A DNA stretch of 6,492 nt from Flavobacteriales bacterium. Lineage in GTDB: Bacteria; Bacteroidota; Bacteroidia; NS11-12g; UBA955. Position numbers and translations under genes: made by a program. Below the pieces are notes generated by a model. It was not told where the DNA came from and did not search any database. It worked only from the letters and a program-made list of their open reading frames with translations. Positions 1 to 4,999 of the stretch are shown here, piece after piece. The DNA lies in NCBI GenBank assembly GCA_947464515.1, contig CANHXF010000104.1, positions 1-6,492 of the forward strand, written 5' to 3'. Within the stretch, counting starts at the first letter, position 1. Every line of letters begins with the position of its first letter.

Positions 1-398
1 ATTTCGCCCCACAAGAACACCTGTTTATTGTCTTCCGGTGTTTTTCCCTTGGGAACCTCAATAGAAGGCGTATTTGGAATGGTCAATAACAGTTGTGTTA
101 ATTCCTGATCCAATAATTCAACATCGGATTCTAATTGCTTTAGCGAGTCTTTGATTTCGACACTCTGCAATTTCAAGATATCACCCTCGGCTTTTTTGCC
201 TGTTTTGTACAATTCGCCAATTTGCGATGTAATCTGATTGCCCTTGGCTTGTAACGATTCCATTTCTGTCCTTTTTGAACGATTTCTTTCGTCCATTTCT
301 AAAACAGATGACATCAAGGCTTCTCCATCCAAACCACGAATAGCCAAACGCTGAGCTATTTCTTTGGCATTTTTTCTAATATTGGCAATTTGTAACAT
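1..398 (-). CDS. serS: Seryl-tRNA synthetase, N-terminal part (3' end outside window)
   Basis: Seryl-tRNA synthetase charges tRNA-Ser with serine in the cytoplasm using ATP. Reading the minus strand from the ATG at 398-396 gives 132 codons that remain open to the window edge. The start MLQIANIRKN matches the opening helix of bacterial SerS. Residues about 30-100 are rich in charged and leucine/isoleucine residues, as expected for the long antiparallel coiled-coil arm that grips the tRNA-Ser variable arm. Residues about 104-132 contain LLTIPNTPS, VPKGKTPEDN and a terminal WGE, the conserved segment linking the arm to the class II catalytic core. The catalytic core itself lies outside the window. 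The gene sits 69 bp downstream of cca on the same strand, so the two may be co-transcribed. No Shine-Dalgarno sequence precedes the ATG. The identity is secure from family knowledge even though only about a third of the protein is visible. Confidence 0.93.
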   Translation of the reverse strand, partial: MLQIANIRKNAKEIAQRLAIRGLDGEALMSSVLEMDERNRSKRTEMESLQAKGNQITSQIGELYKTGKKAEGDILKLQSVEIKDSLKQLESDVELLDQELTQLLLTIPNTPSIEVPKGKTPEDNKQVFLWGE

Positions 399-467
399 AA
401 CTAGAATGCAAATTTCGTGATTTTATTCGAAGAAATTGAAGGGAATCCCAATCTCGTGGTGTAATTC

Positions 468-1883
468 TTACCCTTGCGATTTGGGAAACACACCTAAATC
501 CTTTGCAACCGCAATTGCCCTTTCCATTGCAACGTCCAATTCGTTGGCGATTTGACCGTCCAAAATCATTTCTCGAACCGCTTCTTTGATCATACCAATA
601 TGCTGAGGATCTCGAATTTGGAAATATGTTTTAATATGATTGCCAGTAAGTACAGGTTGCCAGTTTCTGAGCTCATCTTTAGATATGACCTCGTTTATCT
701 TCTCTTGGACCTTAACCAGGTTTTTGAGGTGCTTCTCGACTTTCGCTTCGTTTTTACTAGTGATATCAGCTCTGCACAGCGTCACCAAATCAGTTACGTG
801 CTCTCCCGCGTCTACAATCAACCTGCGAACTGCACTGTCAGTCACAATTTCCTGAGAAAGCACGATCGGACGTAAATGCAATAATACCAGTTTGGATACA
901 TATCGCATTTTATCATCCAGCGGTAAACGCATCCGCCTAAAAATGCCTTTCACCATTCTAGATCCTTTATCTTCATGACCGTGGAATGTCCATCCGTGCT
1001 GATTATCAAACCTTTTTGTCGCCGGCTTGGCTATATCATGCAAGATTGCTGCCCATCTCAACCAGAGATTGTCGGTGAACTGACAAATATTGTCGAGCAC
1101 TTGAAGCGTATGGTAAAAATTATCTTTGTGAGACTTGCCATTTCGAGTTTCCACACCGTGTAATAGCATCATTTCGGGGAAAAGGATGTCCAACAAGCCC
1201 GTGTTCGACATCATTTCGAATGCTCTGCTGGGTTTTTCGCACATGATCATTCCATTGATCTCATCAGAAATTCGTTCTTGCGATACAATTTCTATTCTTG
1301 AAACATTTGCTTTGATGGCCTCAAAGGTTTGAACATCAATCCTGAAATTCAACCTCGTAGCAAAACGAATCCCTCGTAGCATTCTCAACGGATCATCATC
1401 AAAAGTAATTTGTGGATCTGCACAGGTTTTGATGACCATATTTTGCAAATCCTGTATTCCATTGAAAGGGTCGTATAATTCACCATAATTATCGCAATTT
1501 AACGATAGATACATGGAATTAATAGTGAAGTCTCTCCTATTTTGATCGTCTTCAAGGGTCCCATCTTCCACAATTGGCTTTCTAGAATCCCGACGATAAC
1601 TCTCTTTCCGCGCACCTATAAACTCGATAATCCAATCATCAAACTTAATTTGAGCCGTTCCGAAATTTCTAAAAACACTCAAGCTACAGTCATTGTCGAA
1701 ATCCTTCGCAACCGCTTGAGCGAACTCCACCCCATTGCCCACAACAACAATGTCGATGTCCTTGTTTTCACGCTGCAATAACAAATCCCTAACAAACCCA
1801 CCAACGACATAGGCACGCAAATCTAACCTATCGGCAGTTTTGCCTATTAATTTAAATATTGGATTCTCTAAAGCCGATTGCAC
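468..1883 (-). CDS. cca: CCA tRNA nucleotidyltransferase with HD domain
   Basis: This enzyme adds or repairs the 3'-terminal CCA of tRNAs using CTP and ATP. With the GTG start at 1883 it has 471 residues, normal for the HD-domain form. Visible motifs in order: nucleotidyltransferase GGFVRD (28-33); metal-binding DID (42-44, Asp42 and Asp44) with the third acidic residue probably Glu87 in the IIEFIGARKE segment; RRDFTINS (116-123); DPLRMLRGIRFA (164-175), part of the nucleotide-recognition region; SQERISDE (about 201-208) of the neck domain; then an HD phosphohydrolase domain with His258 and His282-Asp283 in ILHDIAKP. The frame is also open to an earlier GTG at 1901, adding six residues (477 aa). 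I prefer 1883 because family similarity begins around ALENPIF and because an exact TAnnTTTG box (1888-1895) lies between the two candidates, so a transcript from it would not include the 1901 start. It is divergent from the membrane gene. The exact start is uncertain; the function is not. Confidence 0.94.
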   Translation of the reverse strand: MQSALENPIFKLIGKTADRLDLRAYVVGGFVRDLLLQRENKDIDIVVVGNGVEFAQAVAKDFDNDCSLSVFRNFGTAQIKFDDWIIEFIGARKESYRRDSRKPIVEDGTLEDDQNRRDFTINSMYLSLNCDNYGELYDPFNGIQDLQNMVIKTCADPQITFDDDPLRMLRGIRFATRLNFRIDVQTFEAIKANVSRIEIVSQERISDEINGMIMCEKPSRAFEMMSNTGLLDILFPEMMLLHGVETRNGKSHKDNFYHTLQVLDNICQFTDNLWLRWAAILHDIAKPATKRFDNQHGWTFHGHEDKGSRMVKGIFRRMRLPLDDKMRYVSKLVLLHLRPIVLSQEIVTDSAVRRLIVDAGEHVTDLVTLCRADITSKNEAKVEKHLKNLVKVQEKINEVISKDELRNWQPVLTGNHIKTYFQIRDPQHIGMIKEAVREMILDGQIANELDVAMERAIAVAKDLGVFPKSQG

Positions 1884-1887
1884 CGCA

Positions 1888-1895
1888 CAAAGATA
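1888..1895 (-). promoter_or_regulatory. Putative cca promoter, -7 box
   Basis: Read on the minus strand this is TATCTTTG, an exact match to the Bacteroidota -7 consensus TAnnTTTG, followed by only four bases and then the GTG at 1883. I see no TTG-type -33 element at the usual distance upstream, so the call rests on the -7 match and its position. If active, the transcript would begin at or very near the start codon. Confidence 0.45.
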
Positions 1896-1903
1896 GCACA
1901 CCC

Positions 1904-1911
1904 TATATTTG
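1904..1911 (+). promoter_or_regulatory. Putative promoter of the membrane-protein gene, -7 box
   Basis: TATATTTG exactly matches the Bacteroidota -7 consensus TAnnTTTG and ends five bases before the ATG at 1917. A TTG at 1878-1880 lies 23 bp upstream, at the long end of the spacing expected for a -33 element. The box faces away from the cca box at 1888-1895, with 8 bp between them, so two polymerases could hardly occupy both at once. The predicted transcript would have almost no leader. Confidence 0.5.
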
Positions 1912-1916
1912 TTGCG

Positions 1917-3503
1917 ATGCGATTTTCAATAAATGCAATTGGTTATTTATTTGTTGCAATTTTTGTCATTTTCGGCGCCCTATTGCTATCTGTCCCTATC
2001 GGACCTACTGGCGATGGCTGGGGCTATGCTGCTGACGTTATTCAGGCAGATTCATGGCAATCAAAAGAGCTCGTTTCAGCGCACCATTTGTTTTACAACT
2101 ACCTGTGCTATGCTTTAAAACCGATTTTTATATCTTGTAAAATCAACCCAATCAACGGTTTTACCGCAATGAATTGGATGTTCTATGGCTTGGCGATATT
2201 CGTTTTCTATAAAGTTCTTTTAGCCCTCAAATACAATCAGAATCAATCGGTCTATTGGACATTATTAGTCGCGGGATGTTTTGGCGTATTGCGATTTTCG
2301 CTAGAAAACGAGACTTATATCCTTCCTCTCTTTTTTGCCTTACTCGGAAGTCATTTGATAACAAATTTTAACAATTCTAAATCCCATGAATACATGGGCT
2401 TCCTATTATTGGCGATTTCCGTACTCTTTCATCAAAGTTATTTTTTCTGGTTTCTCGCATTCGTGGTAAGCGGCATTTATCGAAGAAGTTTCATGGCTAT
2501 CTTCCTATCCGCTTTCACTATCGTATTGTTCTATATTTTATTTGCGATTCAATCAAACCAATCTATATCGAGTTTCATTCTTCATGATGTCGATGCCGGG
2601 CTGGTCCAAGTCATACCAAACATCAACAATCTAAAATTCACCCTGATCAATGGATTTAGGACAATCTTTCAGGTTCACGGAAATATGTTGATTTTGATTG
2701 AAAATTGGACCGTTCTGTCACTCATCGGAATAGGCGGAGCTTTGCTATTCTTTTATGGCTTAGGTATTTCGTTGAAAAAACAACTGCGTCAATTTGCATC
2801 AAAAATTAAGCAGCTAGCATCTCTCGCAAATCTCATTAACCGAGCGCAAAATCCCTTTTTTATCCCTTTTATCCTGCAGCTCGCATTTGCTTTTTATTCT
2901 GTAGGTAATGCTGAATTCATGGTTATGCTACCCATGTTATTTATATTGTCATTTCACGATGAAATAATACCAAAATTGACACACATTCGTAAAATGGCAC
3001 TGGGGATTTGGATTTATAACACCGTATTTTTTATCGTTCCCACGTTTATGGGTTCCTTTAATGACATCGGATTAACCAGTAAATTGCTATCGACAGAGAG
3101 ACCAACAAAACCTTTTGTATTCATTTCAACCAATGCAATTGCCATTCAAAATCAATTGGAATACGAAGATGCCATTCAAATGCTCAACACTAATTCCAAG
3201 AAGAACAAAACCACCGCCGAAGTCAAAATATCGCAAGGGCAATTTCTAATAGGCCAGAATCCAAATGAAATACGCAGTATCAGTAAGTATATGACCGATA
3301 CAAGCCTAGACGTTTACACCGATAACACTATTCTATTCAATCAAATTCCTAGCGGATCAAGGGCAGCATTGTTGATCGATCCCAAACTGAAAAACGATTT
3401 ATCTAATCGCACCTGGCAAAGCGTGAGACAGGATAGCTTTAGCTCGCCACGACGTAGACTTCAATTATACAAAATGGTTAGAAGTGTGTGCGTAAGCCAT
3501 TGA
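1917..3503 (+). CDS. Polytopic membrane protein, probable GT-C-type glycosyltransferase
   Basis: I do not recognise a named family with certainty. The 528-residue product starts with a hydrophobic helix (about 8-28), has roughly 9-11 hydrophobic segments up to about residue 377, and ends in a soluble tail of about 145 residues (385-528). After the first helix comes an extracytoplasmic-type loop, GDGWGYAADV (32-41) followed by AHHLFYNYL (55-63). An acidic residue in the first outer loop is typical of GT-C enzymes, which move sugars from lipid-linked donors; Asp33 or Asp40 are candidates. Further conserved-looking motifs are ENETYILPL (130-138), LFHQSYFFW (170-178) and GNAEFMVMLP (330-339). ATG 1917 is preferred over a TTG at 1878 in the same frame, because the earlier start lies inside cca and upstream of the promoter box. 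It is the only plus-strand gene here, with no glycan genes visible beside it, so substrate and pathway are unknown. It could be a non-enzymatic membrane protein. Confidence 0.6.
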   Translation: MRFSINAIGYLFVAIFVIFGALLLSVPIGPTGDGWGYAADVIQADSWQSKELVSAHHLFYNYLCYALKPIFISCKINPINGFTAMNWMFYGLAIFVFYKVLLALKYNQNQSVYWTLLVAGCFGVLRFSLENETYILPLFFALLGSHLITNFNNSKSHEYMGFLLLAISVLFHQSYFFWFLAFVVSGIYRRSFMAIFLSAFTIVLFYILFAIQSNQSISSFILHDVDAGLVQVIPNINNLKFTLINGFRTIFQVHGNMLILIENWTVLSLIGIGGALLFFYGLGISLKKQLRQFASKIKQLASLANLINRAQNPFFIPFILQLAFAFYSVGNAEFMVMLPMLFILSFHDEIIPKLTHIRKMALGIWIYNTVFFIVPTFMGSFNDIGLTSKLLSTERPTKPFVFISTNAIAIQNQLEYEDAIQMLNTNSKKNKTTAEVKISQGQFLIGQNPNEIRSISKYMTDTSLDVYTDNTILFNQIPSGSRAALLIDPKLKNDLSNRTWQSVRQDSFSSPRRRLQLYKMVRSVCVSH

Positions 3504-3512
3504 TTATCAATG
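3498..3512. repeat. 15-bp palindrome between convergent genes, possible weak terminator
   Basis: The sequence CATTGATTATCAATG is a perfect inverted repeat: 7 bp on each side of a single central base, or a 6-bp stem with a 3-base loop as RNA. It overlaps the TGA stop of the membrane gene and lies just 3' of the ftsE stop (3520-3522). The position suits a bidirectional terminator, but the stem is AT-rich and no strong T-run follows on either strand, so termination is only a guess. Confidence 0.3.
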
Positions 3513-3519
3513 TAAAATA

Positions 3520-4203
3520 CTATGCAATTTGAAACGAATCGACCAATTTAAGCGTACGATCCTCGAGCTTACATACGGTTCCACCAAACTTTTGTATCAA
3601 ACGATAATCATGCGTCGCCATTAAGATAGCCGTTCCCTCGCGGGCGATATTTTTAAGGAGCATCATAATTTCATCGCTGACTTCTGGATCTAAATTACCC
3701 GTAGGTTCATCAGCCAGCAATACTTTGGGGTCATTCAGTAAAGCACGGGCTATTACCAAGCGTTGTTGCTCACCCCCACTCAATTCTGCAGGTATCTTAT
3801 AATCTTTGGTTTGCAATCCCACTTTTTCTAAAACAGCTTTACATCGATCCAACATTTCGTGCTTGTTTTTCCATCCAGTTGCACTTAACACAAACATCAA
3901 ATTGTCCAATACATTTCGATCCGTTAGCAGCTGAAAATCTTGGAATACGATGCCCAATTTTCGACGTAAAAATGGAACCTCTTGGGGCTTAATTGACTGC
4001 AAATCATATCCTGCGATATCAATTCTACCCTCTTGTAATTTCAATTCACCGTATAAGGTTTTAAGCAACGATGATTTGCCAGAGCCAGTCCTACCAATCA
4101 GATAAACGAATTCGCCCTCTGATACTTGTAAACTCACGTTTTGCAATATGGCAATGCTACCTTGATGAATGGTGGCTTCAGATATACTTATTGGATTTTC
4201 CAC
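3520..4203 (-). CDS. ftsE: FtsE-type ABC transporter ATP-binding protein
   Basis: FtsE is the cytoplasmic ATPase that works with the membrane protein FtsX at the division site, where the complex activates peptidoglycan hydrolases. The 227-residue length is normal. All ATPase motifs are intact: Walker A GRTGSGKSS (37-45), Q-loop Gln88 in VFQDFQLL, signature LSGGEQQR (141-148), Walker B VLLADEP (161-167) with Glu166, D-loop GNLD (169-172) and H-loop His198 in ATHDY. The stretch FQDFQLLTDRNVLDNL (87-102) is typical of FtsE rather than of LolD or other small ABC ATPases. The start is a GTG at 4203-4201; an in-frame TGA at 4209-4207 excludes any earlier start and no ATG follows nearby. No ftsX is in the window, so its partner must be encoded elsewhere, which is common in this phylum. 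It lies 80 bp downstream of ung on the same strand but has its own putative promoter boxes. LolD-like function is the main alternative. Confidence 0.88.
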   Translation of the reverse strand: MENPISISEATIHQGSIAILQNVSLQVSEGEFVYLIGRTGSGKSSLLKTLYGELKLQEGRIDIAGYDLQSIKPQEVPFLRRKLGIVFQDFQLLTDRNVLDNLMFVLSATGWKNKHEMLDRCKAVLEKVGLQTKDYKIPAELSGGEQQRLVIARALLNDPKVLLADEPTGNLDPEVSDEIMMLLKNIAREGTAILMATHDYRLIQKFGGTVCKLEDRTLKLVDSFQIA

Positions 4204-4207
4204 GTAT

Positions 4208-4215
4208 CAAATTTA
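4208..4215 (-). promoter_or_regulatory. Putative start-proximal ftsE promoter, -7 box
   Basis: On the minus strand this reads TAAATTTG, an exact TAnnTTTG match, and four bases (ATAC) separate it from the GTG start at 4203. This repeats the arrangement seen at cca and at the membrane gene. The nearest upstream TTG, inside the box at 4240-4247, is 24 bp away, slightly longer than the usual -33 to -7 spacing. The region is AT-rich, so chance matches are possible. Confidence 0.35.
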
Positions 4216-4239
4216 TTTCATTCCAGCGTTTACAGTTGA

Positions 4240-4247
4240 CAAACATA
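4240..4247 (-). promoter_or_regulatory. Second TAnnTTTG box upstream of ftsE
   Basis: On the minus strand this reads TATGTTTG, another exact match to TAnnTTTG, 36 bp upstream of the ftsE GTG. Used as a -7 box it would give a leader of roughly 30 nt. Its TTTG could instead act as the -33 element for the box at 4208-4215. No TTG at a good distance upstream supports it as a -7 box. Confidence 0.3.
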
Positions 4248-4250
4248 TTC

Positions 4251-4279
4251 ACAGCAAAATTTACTGTTTGATTTATCAA
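4251..4279. repeat. Two adjacent short palindromes after ung
   Basis: Two inverted repeats lie side by side in the 80-bp gap between the ung stop (4284-4286) and ftsE. The first, 4251-4267, is a 17-bp near-palindrome centred on 4259 with one mismatched pair (ACAG and CTGT arms around an AAA/TTT core). The second, 4268-4279, is TTGAT and ATCAA around two central T. They could end the SNF2-ung transcript or bind a regulator. Both are AT-rich and weak, with no long T-run following, so function is unproven. Confidence 0.25.
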
Positions 4280-4283
4280 TCGC

Positions 4284-4988
4284 TCAAGGTTCTAAACGCC
4301 AATCAATCGTCGATTCCCCATGAACCAAAAGAGCTTTATTAATCTTAGAAAATGGCTTTGAGCCCAAAAAACCGCGATGGGCCGACAGTGGACTGGGATG
4401 GACGCCAACAATTAGCAAGTGCTTGCTTTCATCAACACAACGAGAGAATACTTGTGCCGATTTCCCCCATAATACAAATACGACGAAGGGATTTTGACTA
4501 GACAAAACGGTCAGTATTTTCTCAACAAACCGCTCCCATCCTAGCTTTTGATGCGATAGCGGCGAATTCTCCGAAACGGTCATAATCGTATTCAACAACA
4601 AAACGCCTTCCCTCGACCAATTCGTTAAATCGCCATGTTTAGGCGCCTTAATTAGTATATCCGATTCCAATTCCTTTAGAATATTACGAAGCGATGGTGG
4701 AATTTTTATGCCTGTAGGAACCGAGAACGACAAACCCATGGCTTGATTTGGTTGATGATATGGATCTTGTCCAAGAATCACGCATTTTACCTCATTTAAT
4801 GGTGTGAGCTTAAAGGCACGAAATATATCATTCACCGCGGGATAACAAGGAATGCCATCGCGCTCATTACGCATCAATTGCTCTTCTATGTTGGAAAAAT
4901 CCAATGGCGATAACTGATTTGATAACGCCAATGTCCAATCGGCCGATGCTTGTTCAGAAAACGCCTTAAATAAGAAGCCCTCCTCCAT
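4284..4988 (-). CDS. ung: Uracil-DNA glycosylase, family 1
   Basis: UNG removes uracil from DNA, made by cytosine deamination or dUTP misincorporation, and starts base-excision repair. The 234-residue protein has full family length and the family 1 motifs: GQDPYH (73-78) with catalytic Asp75 and Tyr77, the residue that excludes thymine; Phe88 in GLSFSV, which stacks on uracil; LLLNT (130-134) with Asn133, which reads the uracil edge; and HPSPLS (197-202) with His197 and the DNA-intercalating Leu201. Residue roles are inferred by alignment from memory to E. coli Ung. The two residues after the first motif are Gln79 and Pro80, followed by Asn81, where E. coli has GPG; this looks like normal variation. 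The ATG at 4988-4986 is 11 bp after the SNF2 stop codon, with no Shine-Dalgarno sequence in the gap, suggesting co-transcription and perhaps coupled translation with the helicase gene. Confidence 0.96.
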   Translation of the reverse strand: MEEGFLFKAFSEQASADWTLALSNQLSPLDFSNIEEQLMRNERDGIPCYPAVNDIFRAFKLTPLNEVKCVILGQDPYHQPNQAMGLSFSVPTGIKIPPSLRNILKELESDILIKAPKHGDLTNWSREGVLLLNTIMTVSENSPLSHQKLGWERFVEKILTVLSSQNPFVVFVLWGKSAQVFSRCVDESKHLLIVGVHPSPLSAHRGFLGSKPFSKINKALLVHGESTIDWRLEP

Positions 4989-4999
4989 CAGAAAAAGTA

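Noticed and set aside
399..467. Possible promoter or terminator in the 69-bp cca-serS gap
   Set aside because: The best minus-strand box (409-416, GAAATTTG) has a mismatch at the important first T of TAnnTTTG. The only inverted repeats, such as GGGAATCCC at 441-449, are too short to form a useful hairpin. Co-transcription of serS with cca is as likely.
552..875. Plus-strand open frame of 107 codons within the cca region
   Set aside because: It lies wholly antisense to the conserved C-terminal half of cca, and its translation has no recognisable motif or plausible gene context. The same applies to the other short plus-strand frames at 640-855, 975-1163, 1135-1332 and 1542-1781.
1878..1916. 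Longer start of the membrane protein at TTG 1878
   Set aside because: It would overlap the start of cca, adds a polar 13-residue extension before a natural N-terminus (MRFSINAIGYL), and lies upstream of the TATATTTG box that ends five bases before ATG 1917.
4071..4271. Plus-strand open frame across the ftsE start and intergenic gap
   Set aside because: It is mostly antisense to the ftsE Walker A region and its end lies in AT-rich non-coding sequence. No start signal or recognisable motif supports it.
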